64,000 nt of DNA from Blastopirellula marina. GTDB taxonomy: Bacteria > Planctomycetota > Planctomycetia > Pirellulales > Pirellulaceae. The DNA lies in NCBI RefSeq assembly GCF_002967715.1, contig NZ_PUIA01000057.1, forward strand, positions 310,001-374,000, written 5' to 3'. Positions 8,428-17,362 of this stretch are shown here, one piece after another (the stretch's first letter is position 1; each line of letters opens with the position of its first letter). The translations under genes and the position numbers were made by a program. The notes beneath the pieces were generated by a model. That model did no database searches, was not told the DNA's origin, and was given only the letters and a program-made list of their open reading frames with translations.

Positions 8428-8748
8428 ATGCCCCAAGAAATCCTGGACATGACCCTCGAAGACGAAAACTTCCCTCGCCCTTACTCCGGTTCGATTGTAG
8501 CAACCGACGAAGAGTATGAAGAAGAAATGGAAGAGGATTTCGACGAGGACGACTTCGACGATGATTTCGACGAAGACTTCGAGGAATTCGAGGACGAAAC
8601 CCCAACCGACGACGATTCCTTCGACGACGATCTGATGGACGACGACGAGGATGAAGACCTCGACGAAGAGTTCTTCGATGATGACGAAGAACGCGAAGAA
8701 GACGAGGAAAAAGAAGGGGAGGAAGAGGAAGAAGGGGACGACGATTAA
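8428..8748 (+). CDS. Extremely acidic small protein
   Basis: 106 residues. After about 30 ordinary residues (MPQEILDMTLEDENFPRPYSGSIVATD) almost every residue is Asp or Glu, with regularly spaced Phe. A GAAGG lies 6 bases before the ATG and a terminator follows, which supports a real gene. The function is unknown; possible roles are a polyanionic DNA-mimic, histone-like chaperone or metal-binding protein. The base composition is skewed to GAY/GAR codons. Antisense ORFs here are shadows. Confidence 0.7.
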   Translation: MPQEILDMTLEDENFPRPYSGSIVATDEEYEEEMEEDFDEDDFDDDFDEDFEEFEDETPTDDDSFDDDLMDDDEDEDLDEEFFDDDEEREEDEEKEGEEEEEGDDD

Positions 8749-8792
8749 GTCGTCTGCCTGAACCCGAGGCGTAAGCCTAACGTCCTTTCTGT

Positions 8793-8822
8793 CGTGGGCT
8801 GGGAGATATCCAGCCCACGTTT
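8793..8822 (+). terminator. Intrinsic terminator after the acidic protein gene
   Basis: CGTGGGCTGG (8793-8802) and CCAGCCCACG (8810-8819) form a perfect 10-bp stem around the loop GAGATAT, followed by TTTCG. It separates the acidic gene from ileS. Confidence 0.75.
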
Positions 8823-8899
8823 CGTGTGAACTGAAGGAATTCTTGTGAGAGAGCACGCGACTCTTTCACGATGTGACCGCTCGAGGAAGATGAGAATCG

Positions 8900-11800
8900 A
8901 TGTTTGAAAGCATCCCGCAGAACGTTTCGTTTCCCGCAATGGAAACCAAAATCCTCGAGTATTGGCAACAGAATCAAATTTACGAGAAGTCGCTCGAGGC
9001 TCGGCAAGGGAGCGAACCGTTCGTCTTTTACGAAGGTCCCCCAACCGCCAACGGCATGCCCCACCCTGGCCACTGCCTGACGCGGGCGATCAAGGACGTC
9101 TTCCCGCGCTATCGCACCATGCGTGGGTATTACTGCGAGCGAAAAGCTGGCTGGGATACGCACGGTCTGCCGGTCGAAGTGGAAGTCTGTAAAGAGCTCG
9201 GCATCCACTCGAAGGAAGAGATCGAAAACTACGGCGTCGAACCGTTCATCCACAAGTGTCAGGCCAGCGTCTGGCGTTACATGCAAGAGTGGCGTCGGCT
9301 GACCGAACGACTCGGCTTCTGGGTCGACCTGGACGACGCTTATGTCACCTACCACAAGAGCTTCGTCGAAAGCGTGTGGTGGTCGCTGAAAAACCTGTAC
9401 GATCGCGGTCTGCTTTACCAGGGGCATAAAATCGTCTGGTGGTGGGCCCAAGGGGGTACCGCACTGAGTAGCGGCGAAGTCGGCCAAGGCTACCGCGAAG
9501 TAGCCGATCCGAGCGTCTTCGTCCGTTTTCCTCTGCTCGATGAAGAAAACACCGCCCTGCTGGTCTGGACGACCACTCCTTGGACCCTGCCAAGCAACCA
9601 GTTCGCAGCCGTCCACCCCGAGTTGGACTATGCCACGGTCGAAGACGAAGAAACTGGCGAGAAGTTGATCGTCGCCGAGGCTCTTGCGGAAGCGATCGCT
9701 GCCAAGGCCAAACGCACCTGGAAAGTTCTGGGCACAACCAAGGGAAGTGAGCTACTTGGAAAGCGTTATCAACCGCCGTTCGATTACTACTACAAAGACC
9801 TGGGTAACACGCAAGGTACGCTGAAGTCTGGCGACAAGCAGCACATCGCCTGGCGCGTGGTCGCGGCCGACTTCGTCACAACCGACAGCGGTACGGGTGT
9901 TGTCCACCAGGCCCCCGCCTTTGGTGAAGTCGACTACGAAGTGCTGGCCAACGAACAAGCCCGATTTGAAGATCGCGAAGGCCCGGCCCTGATCTGTGCC
10001 GTGGGTCCCGATGGCAAGTTCACCGACGAAGCCCCAGACTACAAAGGACGCTGGGTCAAGGAAGCCGACAAGGACATCTCGCGCGAGTTGAAGGAACGCG
10101 GCGTCCTCTTCCTGTTGGATCAGTATCTGCACGACTACCCGTTCTGCTGGCGCGCCGAAGAAGATCCGCTGATCCAGTATCCGCGGGAAAGCTGGTTCAT
10201 TCGCACCACCAAGTTCAAAGATCAGATGCTGGCCAACAACCAGCAAATCAACTGGCTGCCTGAGCACATCAAAGATGGCCGCTTCGGCAACTTCCTGGAA
10301 AGCAATGTCGACTGGGCTCTATCGCGCGAGCGATACTGGGGCACACCGCTGCCGATCTGGGTTTGCCAGGAGACCGGCAAAGCGGAGGCCGTTTGCAGCT
10401 ACGCCGAATTGCAAGAGAAGCCAGGTGCCGCCGGATTCGAAGTCTGGGAAAAAGCGAAAGCCGAGAACCCCGATCTGGTCGACGACTTGAAGATCCACAA
10501 GCCGTACATCGACGAAATCACCTACGATTCGCCATTTGCCAAGGGTGCACGCATGAGGCGCGTGCCGGAAGTGATCGACTGCTGGTACGATTCCGGAGCG
10601 ATGCCGTTCGCGCAGTGGGGCTATCCACACCAAGGCGAGAAGAACTTTCAGGCCCAGTTCCCAGCCGACTTCATCAGCGAAGCGATCGACCAGACGCGTG
10701 GCTGGTTCTATAGCCAATTGGCGATCAGCACTCTGCTGTTCGGCCAGGACGAAGATGGCAAGACGGAGCCGCACGCTTATCCGCATCCCTTCAAAAACTG
10801 CATCGTGCTGGGTTTGATGCTGGGTGAAGACGGTCAGAAGATGTCCAAGAGCAAGCGAAACTATCGCGAGCCGAACGAGATCTTCGACAAGTACGGAGCC
10901 GATGCGTTGCGTTGGTATCTGTACGCCAATCAGCCTCCTTGGACCTCGATCCGCTACAACGAGCAGTCGATCAAAGACAGCATCCCTGAGTTCCTGCTGC
11001 GTCTGTGGAATGTCTTTAGTTTCTTCACCATCTACGCCAATATCGACGGCTTCGAGCCTGAAACCTCGGCTGGCGACCTGGACCAATGCCTGGCGAAGCA
11101 TTTCGTTGGCGCAAAGGGTGCCCGGCCGGTGGCCGAGCGCAGCGAGCTCGACCGCTGGGTACTCAGCGAGTTGAACCGCACCATTCAGACCGTCACCGAG
11201 CGGATGGATGCGTACGACAATTACAACGCGTGTGCCGCGATCAACGAGTTCGTCGACGGGCTATCCAACTGGTACGTCCGCCGCAGCCGCGATCGTTTCT
11301 GGAGCAAAGAGAAAGAGTCAGCCGACAAGCTGGACGCCTACTGGACGCTGTACGAATGCTTGCTGACGACCTGCCAGGTCATTGCACCGTTCGTTCCGTT
11401 TCTGTCGGAAACGCTTTGGCAGAACCTGGCCGGCGTCTTCGGTGACAAAGCGAAGCGTAGCGTTCACCTGTGCGACTTCCCCACCGTCGACCAGTCGGCA
11501 ATCGATACGCAGTTGTCGCAGCGCATGGAACTTCTGCGTGAAATCGCGTCGCTCGGACGTCAGGCACGCATGAACGAGAAGCTCAAAGTTCGCCAACCAC
11601 TGAGCAAGGTCGAAGTGGTGCTGGCCGACGACACGCATCGCCAGTGGCTCATGTCGCACAGCGCGATCTTGTGCGAAGAGCTCAACGTGAAAGCGGTCGA
11701 ATACACGCAGGAAGCGGACGAGTACATCAACTACCAGATCCAACCGAACTTCAAGCGGCTGGGCCCACGCGTGGGCAAGTTGATGCCCAACGTGAAGAAG

Positions 11801-12259
11801 GTGCTCGGCCAGACCGACGCCGCCGCTCTGCTCAATGCCCTGCAAACCGATGGGGCGTTCACACTGACCATCGAAGGGGAATCGCTCACCTTCGATAACG
11901 ACGACATCCAGGTTCGTCTGACCGCCAAAGAAGGGTGGGCAGCCGCACAAGGAAAGTTGTGTGTGGTCGTGCTCAATACCGAGCTGACGCCAGAACTGAT
12001 CCAGGAAGGCTACGTCAAGGATCTCGTGCGATTGATCCAGGACAAACGTAAAGAGCTAGACCTGGAATATACTGCCAAGATTGAAGTCGGCGTGGTCACC
12101 GATTCGCAGGACGTTCAGTCTGCCGTGACTGCTTACGCCGACTACATTCAGGCAGAAACCCTCGCGACCACGGTAGAGCCCAAGGCAATCAGTGGCATCG
12201 AGCCAATCGAAACCAAGATCGCCGACAGCGAAGTTCGCATTTTCGTAAAGCAGGCATAA
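8900..12259 (+). CDS. ileS: Isoleucyl-tRNA synthetase, long (eukaryote-like) type
   Basis: Charges tRNA-Ile. At 1119 residues it is longer than the E. coli enzyme (about 940) and fits the long IleRS clade found in some bacteria and eukaryotes. The class I signatures are [14 protein letters not shown] at residues 45-58, where the HIGH motif reads HPGH, and KMSKSKRNY near residue 647. The editing domain is indicated by [16 protein letters not shown], and the anticodon-binding part by [11 protein letters not shown]. No obvious C-terminal zinc finger is seen. purN follows 8 bases later. The call is certain as to family. Confidence 0.95.
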   Translation: MFESIPQNVSFPAMETKILEYWQQNQIYEKSLEARQGSEPFVFYEGPPTANGMPHPGHCLTRAIKDVFPRYRTMRGYYCERKAGWDTHGLPVEVEVCKELGIHSKEEIENYGVEPFIHKCQASVWRYMQEWRRLTERLGFWVDLDDAYVTYHKSFVESVWWSLKNLYDRGLLYQGHKIVWWWAQGGTALSSGEVGQGYREVADPSVFVRFPLLDEENTALLVWTTTPWTLPSNQFAAVHPELDYATVEDEETGEKLIVAEALAEAIAAKAKRTWKVLGTTKGSELLGKRYQPPFDYYYKDLGNTQGTLKSGDKQHIAWRVVAADFVTTDSGTGVVHQAPAFGEVDYEVLANEQARFEDREGPALICAVGPDGKFTDEAPDYKGRWVKEADKDISRELKERGVLFLLDQYLHDYPFCWRAEEDPLIQYPRESWFIRTTKFKDQMLANNQQINWLPEHIKDGRFGNFLESNVDWALSRERYWGTPLPIWVCQETGKAEAVCSYAELQEKPGAAGFEVWEKAKAENPDLVDDLKIHKPYIDEITYDSPFAKGARMRRVPEVIDCWYDSGAMPFAQWGYPHQGEKNFQAQFPADFISEAIDQTRGWFYSQLAISTLLFGQDEDGKTEPHAYPHPFKNCIVLGLMLGEDGQKMSKSKRNYREPNEIFDKYGADALRWYLYANQPPWTSIRYNEQSIKDSIPEFLLRLWNVFSFFTIYANIDGFEPETSAGDLDQCLAKHFVGAKGARPVAERSELDRWVLSELNRTIQTVTERMDAYDNYNACAAINEFVDGLSNWYVRRSRDRFWSKEKESADKLDAYWTLYECLLTTCQVIAPFVPFLSETLWQNLAGVFGDKAKRSVHLCDFPTVDQSAIDTQLSQRMELLREIASLGRQARMNEKLKVRQPLSKVEVVLADDTHRQWLMSHSAILCEELNVKAVEYTQEADEYINYQIQPNFKRLGPRVGKLMPNVKKVLGQTDAAALLNALQTDGAFTLTIEGESLTFDNDDIQVRLTAKEGWAAAQGKLCVVVLNTELTPELIQEGYVKDLVRLIQDKRKELDLEYTAKIEVGVVTDSQDVQSAVTAYADYIQAETLATTVEPKAISGIEPIETKIADSEVRIFVKQA

Positions 12260-12267
12260 CGCAGCCG

Positions 12268-12921
12268 ATGACGACCTGGTCGAAACATACCGTGGCCAAT
12301 CCACTGAAGATCGCCGTATTGATTTCCGGTGGTGGAACGACACTGCGTAACCTGCTGGAGCGAATCCGCGAAGATCAACTTCCGCTGGAGGTCGTTCTCG
12401 TGATCTCCAGCAGCAGCAAAGCGAAGGGAATGACCTACGCAGACGAGGCGTACATCCCCTGCCAGGTGATCACCGTCGCTCAGCACCCCGACAAAGTCGA
12501 CTTTTCGCAGGCCATCTTTCAGGCCTGTCGTGAGCAACAAGCCGAGTTGGTCGTCATGGGAGGCTTCCTCAAGCAGGTGGCTGTGCCGAGCGACTTCGTC
12601 AATCGTGTCGTCAACATTCACCCTTCCTTGATTCCCGCGTTCTGCGGTGCTGGCTTCTATGGAACCCACGTCCATACGGCCGTCATCGAGCATGGGGCGA
12701 AGGTGAGTGGCTGCACGGTTCATTTCGTCGACGACCATTACGACCATGGGCCTATCATTGCCCAGAGCGTCGTCGATGTCCTTCCCGGCGACCTGCCTGC
12801 GGATCTTGCGGCTCGTGTCTTCGATGCCGAGTGCCAGGTTTACCCGGCTACTCTTGCCGCCATTGCCGAGGGACGGGTATCTGTGTCCGGTCGCCAGGTT
12901 ATCGTCCAGCCGGCCCAATAA
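12268..12921 (+). CDS. purN: Phosphoribosylglycinamide formyltransferase
   Basis: Transfers the formyl group from 10-formyl-THF to GAR in purine synthesis. 217 residues with the N-terminal nucleotide loop VLISGGGTTLRNLL, the catalytic NIHPSLIPAFCG (Asn and His) and the later Asp segment HFVDDHYDHGPIIAQ. The ATG lies 8 bases after ileS, and an internal ATG-free start closer to the conserved core (NPLKIAVL) is not available. The N terminus is about 10 residues longer than typical. Confidence 0.92.
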   Translation: MTTWSKHTVANPLKIAVLISGGGTTLRNLLERIREDQLPLEVVLVISSSSKAKGMTYADEAYIPCQVITVAQHPDKVDFSQAIFQACREQQAELVVMGGFLKQVAVPSDFVNRVVNIHPSLIPAFCGAGFYGTHVHTAVIEHGAKVSGCTVHFVDDHYDHGPIIAQSVVDVLPGDLPADLAARVFDAECQVYPATLAAIAEGRVSVSGRQVIVQPAQ

Positions 12922-13302
12922 GCGTTCCCCCCGGAAGGGTTCGCCTGGCCAGGGACCTATTGCTAGCACATTTATGGCGTTAAACTTTGTGCTGCCTTCC
13001 TAGTATCTCACATGCAGAGACTGACGCGATTCTTTCATATAATGCAATCTTTCTTTCATTCATGAACGCTTGTTGGACTTTAGTCCGCAATCTCGCGTAT
13101 CGATTGTCCTAATCATGGCATATATGGGGCTTTTTTCCGTTTTACGGAAAGCAGCGCCGTCAGAACCTTGCCTGGGAACGTAAATTTTGAAAGAAATATG
13201 CCATGATCTGATTGATTAGTGGCAATGCGGGATGCATAATCTAGGTGTTTTAACTCGACTAAGTTAGCTATCACTCTCCCACTGACCCCATCTCCCTCCC
13301 AC
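12922..13302 (+). promoter_or_regulatory. Upstream regulatory region of the microcompartment operon
   Basis: 380 bases without a gene. Perfect 12-bp inverted arms ATCATGGCATAT (13112-13123) and ATATGCCATGAT (13196-13207) flank a small hairpin TTTCCGT-TTT-ACGGAAA (13134-13150). Five bases further on lies TTGATT (13212-13217), 17 bases, then CATAAT (13235-13240), a good sigma-70 type promoter about 60 bases before the deoR-type start. TCTTTC words recur at 13031-13060. The arms are candidate operator sites for the adjacent regulator. Confidence 0.6.
13212..13240 (+). promoter_or_regulatory. Predicted promoter of the BMC operon
   Basis: -35 TTGATT and -10 CATAAT are separated by exactly 17 bases. 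The transcript would start near 13247. The right arm of the 12-bp inverted repeat ends five bases upstream of the -35 box. Confidence 0.5.
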
Positions 13303-14106
13303 ATGCAAGCGGACGCCCGACGCACGCGACTTCTGGACCTGGTTCGGTCGCGAGGCTTTGCCTCGTTGCCGGAACTTGCTCAGGAATTGGATGTCTCGGA
13401 ATCGACGATTCGCCGCGATGTGGAATTGCTGGAAGAATCCGGGTCGGCTCGCAGGACGCATGGGGGTGTGTTTTACACCGGCCCTTCTCCCAATCTGCCC
13501 CACTTTGAACTTCGCCACGAAATGCAGTGGAGCAAGAAGCGGCAGATCGCGAAGGCCGCGGCCCTGCTGATCGAAGAAGGCGATACGGTCATTCTCGACG
13601 GCGGAAGTACCACGTACGAACTAGCCCAGATGCTGGTCGGGCGAACCCTGCAGATTGTGACCAACTCGCTGCCGGTGGCCAACTTGTTCATGGCCAGCCC
13701 AACCACCGAGTTGATCCTGCTGGGTGGCTACGTGCATAGTGCCACAGGCGTTTCCCTGGGGCCTTATGCCAATGAAATGATCTCGCGACTTAGTGCTCGG
13801 CGTGCCGTGCTCAGCGTCGCGGGGATAACCGAACACGGGTTGTACAACAGCAACCTCCTGCTCGTCGAAACCGAGCGAGCCATGATGAAAGCTGGCGGCG
13901 AAGTGATCATCGTTGCCGACAGCACCAAGTTCGGCCGACAAAGCCTCGCTCAAATGTGCGAGCTTTCGGAAGTCGACAAACTGGTGGTCGATCACGAAAT
14001 TTCGGAAGCCTGGCAAAAGAAGGTCCAGGACGCCGGAGTCGATTTGATCGTCGCCCCTGCCGAGATGGCGATCATCGACCGCCCTATTTCCCCCAAAGCA
14101 AGCTAA
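13303..14106 (+). CDS. DeoR-family transcriptional regulator of the BMC operon
   Basis: 267 residues with an N-terminal winged helix-turn-helix ([42 protein letters not shown]) and a C-terminal sugar-phosphate sensor domain with [16 protein letters not shown] and the late segment [16 protein letters not shown]. DeoR proteins usually sense phosphorylated sugars, which fits control by a fucose or rhamnose catabolite. It is the first gene of the microcompartment cluster, 22 bases before the PduL start. No clear Shine-Dalgarno precedes the ATG; the leader is C/T-rich. Confidence 0.92.
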   Translation: MQADARRTRLLDLVRSRGFASLPELAQELDVSESTIRRDVELLEESGSARRTHGGVFYTGPSPNLPHFELRHEMQWSKKRQIAKAAALLIEEGDTVILDGGSTTYELAQMLVGRTLQIVTNSLPVANLFMASPTTELILLGGYVHSATGVSLGPYANEMISRLSARRAVLSVAGITEHGLYNSNLLLVETERAMMKAGGEVIIVADSTKFGRQSLAQMCELSEVDKLVVDHEISEAWQKKVQDAGVDLIVAPAEMAIIDRPISPKAS

Positions 14107-14128
14107 CCCCAACAAGGGTTTGATACGA

Positions 14129-14839
14129 ATGAGTTCCTCGCTGAATCTCGATCATGCCACCATCGAACGGATCGTTCGTCAGATCGTCCTTTCGCAAGGT
14201 GGTGCTCCTGCCCAGGCCCCTGCCCCTTCGGCTGAACCGAAGCTAGTGGTCAGTATTTCGGCTCGTCACATTCACCTGACCGATGCCCACGTCGAAACCC
14301 TGTTCGGTCCTGGTCACGTGCTGACTCCAATGAAGGACCTTTACCAAGACGGCTTCTACGCCGCGGAAGAAACCGTGATGGTTGTCGGTCCGCGTCGCCG
14401 CATGCTGGAAAAGGTTCGCGTACTGGGTCCGACACGCGATTACAGCCAGGTGGAACTGGCCTTCACCGATGCAATTTCCCTGGGCATTGAAGCTCCCGTG
14501 CGGGCTTCCGGCAAGATCGACGGCACGCCGGGCTGCGTGTTGGTTGGTCCTAAGGGAGCTGTTCAGCTCGATCAAGGTGTGATCCGCGCCGAACGCCACG
14601 TGCATATGAATAACAGCGACGCCGATTATTACGGTGTGAAGAACGGCGATCGCATGAACCTCCGAATCACCTCGCTTGGTTGCACCACCACGTTTGAAGA
14701 CCTGCTCGTCCGCGCCGACGGGGTCAGCAAACTGGAAGTCCACATCGATACCGATGAAGGCAACGCGTGCAACCTGGATGCAGCGACCGAGATCGCTCTG
14801 TTGAAGAAAGAGCCCTGCGGCTGCAAAGCGAAACACTAG
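14129..14839 (+). CDS. pduL: PduL-type phosphotransacylase (BMC cargo)
   Basis: Converts acyl-CoA plus phosphate to acyl-phosphate inside the microcompartment, recycling CoA. 236 residues. The N terminus (residues 7-25) is an amphipathic helix, [19 protein letters not shown], then an Ala/Pro linker, the typical encapsulation peptide layout. The catalytic zinc ligands are seen in SARHIHL (His47, His49) and RHVHMNN (His157, His159). The ATG at 14129, with AAGGG ten bases upstream, is chosen over a TTG at 14120. A 164-base gap with hairpins separates it from the shell genes. Confidence 0.95.
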   Translation: MSSSLNLDHATIERIVRQIVLSQGGAPAQAPAPSAEPKLVVSISARHIHLTDAHVETLFGPGHVLTPMKDLYQDGFYAAEETVMVVGPRRRMLEKVRVLGPTRDYSQVELAFTDAISLGIEAPVRASGKIDGTPGCVLVGPKGAVQLDQGVIRAERHVHMNNSDADYYGVKNGDRMNLRITSLGCTTTFEDLLVRADGVSKLEVHIDTDEGNACNLDAATEIALLKKEPCGCKAKH

Positions 14840-14937
14840 AACTAACTACGCTTTCGTTGGCCTCACTGATTTGCCACTGTGAGTCCTCTCCCGAGGCCAG
14901 CGAGAGCGTTTTTATGACCCCTGTTTTTTTGAAGACA

Positions 14938-14960
14938 TCGCATCTGACTTTCAGGTGCGA
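14938..14960 (+). promoter_or_regulatory. Hairpin before the first BMC shell gene
   Basis: TCGCATCTG (14938-14946) and CAGGTGCGA (14952-14960) form a 9-bp stem (one G-U) around ACTTT, about 44 bases before the shell-protein ATG. No T-run follows, so mRNA processing or 5'-end protection of the shell message is more likely than termination. Confidence 0.45.
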
Positions 14961-15003
14961 AATGAAGTAACGGTTTCCTTTTTTGTTCGGGAGATAAAAC
15001 CCC

Positions 15004-15309
15004 ATGGCGAAAGTAATGGAAGCGTTGGGCATGATTGAAACCAAGGGCTTTGTGACCTTGGTGGAAGCCACCGACGCAATGTTGAAGGCAGCCAACGTGA
15101 CGTTCGTTGGTTGGGACAAAGTTGGCAGCGGTTTGGTTTCCGCTTTCATCACCGGCGACGTCGCCGCAGTGAAAGCCGCCACCGATGCAGGTGCTGCAGC
15201 AGCTGGCCGTTTGGGCGAAGTTGTCAGCGTTCAGGTCATTCCACGACCACACGAAGACATCGGTATCGTTCTGCCGCCACCGGTCAAGCAGGTCATCGAG
15301 ACTGAATAG
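15004..15309 (+). CDS. BMC shell protein, hexameric (BMC-H, PduA/EutM/CcmK-like), copy 1
   Basis: 101 residues forming the hexagonal facet tile of the organelle shell. It has a single BMC domain: [29 protein letters not shown], then [26 protein letters not shown] and VIPRPHEDI. The pore loop reads VGSGL, as in PduA, so a Ser-lined pore for polar metabolites is plausible. It is followed 42 bases later by a second BMC-H. GGGAGAT lies upstream of the start. Confidence 0.97.
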   Translation: MAKVMEALGMIETKGFVTLVEATDAMLKAANVTFVGWDKVGSGLVSAFITGDVAAVKAATDAGAAAAGRLGEVVSVQVIPRPHEDIGIVLPPPVKQVIETE

Positions 15310-15339
15310 TCCCCTCCCCACTTACAAAACATCCGCTAA

Positions 15340-15351
15340 GGAAAATTTTCC
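15340..15351 (+). promoter_or_regulatory. Palindrome overlapping the ribosome site of BMC-H copy 2
   Basis: GGAAAATTTTCC is a perfect 12-base palindrome touching the ATG at 15352 and overlapping the AAGGA ribosome site at 15338-15342. It could tune translation or be chance in an A/T-rich leader. Confidence 0.35.
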
Positions 15352-15621
15352 ATGCAAAACGCAATTGGTTTGATTGAAACCAAAGGTTTGGTTGGCCTGG
15401 TCGAAGCGACCGACGCCATGGCGAAGGCCGCCAACGTGAAGATCGTAAAACGCGTCAACATCGGCGGTGGTCTGGTTACCACGGTTGTCAGTGGCGACGT
15501 CGGTAGCGTTCGTGCTGCTGTCGAAGCTGGTGCCAATGCCGCTCAGCAAGTCGGCGAACTGGCTGGCAGCCACGTCCTGCCTCGTCCAGCCGAAGGCCTG
15601 GCTGACGTTTACTTCAGCTAA
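15352..15621 (+). CDS. BMC shell protein, hexameric (BMC-H), copy 2
   Basis: 89 residues with one BMC domain ([62 protein letters not shown]). It differs from copy 1 in the pore loop, NIGGGLV against KVGSGLV, and lacks the longer C terminus. Two distinct BMC-H tiles suggest mixed facets with pores of different selectivity. Tandem position and similarity imply a duplication. Confidence 0.97.
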   Translation: MQNAIGLIETKGLVGLVEATDAMAKAANVKIVKRVNIGGGLVTTVVSGDVGSVRAAVEAGANAAQQVGELAGSHVLPRPAEGLADVYFS

Positions 15622-15681
15622 ACCGACCCCAAACGTAAGCCGCTAGTCCGCGGAGCATCCCCAGCGAAAGGAGTCCTAAAG

Positions 15682-16872
15682 ATGAAGGTTCTGGTAGCAA
15701 ATCTCGGCTCGACCAGCTTCAAGTATCGCTTGTTCGATATGGACAGCGAAACACAGCTGGCCCGTGGCGGGATCGATCGAATTGGATCTCCAGAAAGTTC
15801 CTGTAGCGTTCAGATTGGCGATTGGAAAGAAGAAGTCACGGATCACATGCCTGATCATGCCGTGGCCGTTCGCAAATGCCTTTCGCAGCTGACCGACGCA
15901 GAACACGGATGCTTGAAAGACGCCGCCGAAGTATCGGCGATCGGCTTTAAAGCGGTCCACGGTGGACGTGTATCAGGCGTGCAAAGGGTTAACGACGACG
16001 TCCTTTCTGCGATGGCAGAAATGAACGAAGTCGCCCCGGCCCATAACCCGCCGTACATCGCCGCCATGCGATTACTTTCCGAGCAACTTCCGGAAATTCC
16101 GCTAGTTGCCGCCTTTGAAACGGGCTTCCATCAAACGATTCCCGATCGCAATCGCTACTACGGCATCCCTAAAGCCTGGTCGGACGAGTTCCAGATCAAG
16201 AAGTGGGGCTTCCATGGTGCGAGCCATCGGTACATCGCGACGCGAAGCGCCGAGATTCTGGGGCGTGACGATTTGCGAGTCATCTCGTGCCACCTTGGTG
16301 GAAGCAGTAGCTTGTGCGCGATTAAGAATCGCGAGAGCGTTGCTGTGACCATGGGCATGAGCCCACAAACGGGTCTGCCGCAGAACAACCGGGTCGGGGA
16401 TTTTGATCCCTATGCCCTGCCGCTGTTGATGGAACGTACCGGTAAGAGCCTGACCGAAGTGCTTGCTCATATCGGGAACCAAGGTGGACTACTGGGTCTC
16501 AGTGGTGGCCTCAGCGGCGACATGCGAGACCTGGAACAGGCCGCAGCCAACGGCAATGCCGACGCACAACTGGCTTTGGACATGTTCACCAGCGAAGTTC
16601 GCCGATACCTCGGCGGGATGCTGGTCGAACTGGGCGGAGCCGACGCGATCGTCTTTACCGGAGGCATCGGAGAGAACGGTAAGCAGTTACGCAAGGACGT
16701 ATGTGCCAACTTGCAAGAGTTGGGAATCGAATTGGACGAAGCGAAAAACGATTCCGCCAAGGGAGAGGCTTCGTTCCATTCGGCAAACAGCAAAACGCAA
16801 CTTTGGGTCATTCCGACCAACGAGGAAATCATCGTTGCTCGTCAAACCCGGCAGTTGCTGGAGTCGACCTAA
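15682..16872 (+). CDS. ackA: Acetate/propionate kinase family enzyme
   Basis: 396 residues, ASKHA-fold kinase that makes ATP from an acyl-phosphate, the last step after PduL. Seen are the N-terminal [17 protein letters not shown], the conserved GFHGASHRY, the [12 protein letters not shown] phosphate loop, [20 protein letters not shown] and the C-terminal [10 protein letters not shown]. There is no encapsulation-like extension, so it probably works in the cytosol. Its stop is one base before the next ATG, implying coupling to the BMC-P gene. The true substrate may be acetyl-, propionyl- or lactyl-phosphate. Confidence 0.93.
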   Translation: MKVLVANLGSTSFKYRLFDMDSETQLARGGIDRIGSPESSCSVQIGDWKEEVTDHMPDHAVAVRKCLSQLTDAEHGCLKDAAEVSAIGFKAVHGGRVSGVQRVNDDVLSAMAEMNEVAPAHNPPYIAAMRLLSEQLPEIPLVAAFETGFHQTIPDRNRYYGIPKAWSDEFQIKKWGFHGASHRYIATRSAEILGRDDLRVISCHLGGSSSLCAIKNRESVAVTMGMSPQTGLPQNNRVGDFDPYALPLLMERTGKSLTEVLAHIGNQGGLLGLSGGLSGDMRDLEQAAANGNADAQLALDMFTSEVRRYLGGMLVELGGADAIVFTGGIGENGKQLRKDVCANLQELGIELDEAKNDSAKGEASFHSANSKTQLWVIPTNEEIIVARQTRQLLEST

Positions 16873-16873
16873 A

Positions 16874-17320
16874 ATGTTTATCGCCAAAGTGACCGGATCG
16901 GTCATTTCCACGCAGAAAGTCGACACGATGGTCGGCCACAAATTGCTTGTGGTCGAACCGTATCGACTGGAATCGAAAGATCGCCAGTCGCTGGTAACGA
17001 CCGGCCGAACGTTCGTCGCTGTCGACATGCTCGGTAGCGGTGTGGGGGACTTCGTACTGATTACCCAAGGTTCCAGTGCCCGCCTGACTCCGGAAACCAA
17101 GTCCCTTCCGATCGATTGTGTCGTGATCGGCATTGTCGATCGTGCCCAGGTTGAAAGCTTCTGTGTCTACGACCGCAACGAAGACACCGACAAGCCGCAA
17201 GCCAAGGCCCAGCCAGCACCGGCCCCGAAGCCACAACCCAAATCGGAACCAAAGCCGGCACCTACGCCTGAGCCGACGCCAACTAAGGACGAGCCCACCG
17301 AGGAAGAATCGGAAAGCTAG
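16874..17320 (+). CDS. BMC shell vertex protein (BMC-P, EutN/CcmL family) with Pro-rich tail
   Basis: 148 residues. Residues 1-95 are the pentamer-forming EutN/CcmL domain (MFIAKVTGSVISTQKV, GHKLLVVEPY, FVAVDMLGSGVGDFVLITQGSSAR, IDCVVIGIVD). The last 45 or so residues are a low-complexity Pro/Lys/Glu/Ala tail not seen in the other two BMC-P copies here. The ATG at 16874 starts one base after the kinase stop; a longer upstream frame merely reads through ackA. It caps the vertices of the shell. Confidence 0.95.
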   Translation: MFIAKVTGSVISTQKVDTMVGHKLLVVEPYRLESKDRQSLVTTGRTFVAVDMLGSGVGDFVLITQGSSARLTPETKSLPIDCVVIGIVDRAQVESFCVYDRNEDTDKPQAKAQPAPAPKPQPKSEPKPAPTPEPTPTKDEPTEEESES

Positions 17321-17362
17321 TCTGCCGCAACATTCACGCGCTGACGCGAGGATATAAACATC

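Noticed and set aside
8290-8856. 188-codon hydrophobic-looking antisense ORF opposite the acidic protein
   Set aside because: Its Phe/Val/Ile-rich appearance is just the complement of GAY/GAR codons; the plus-strand gene has a ribosome site and terminator.
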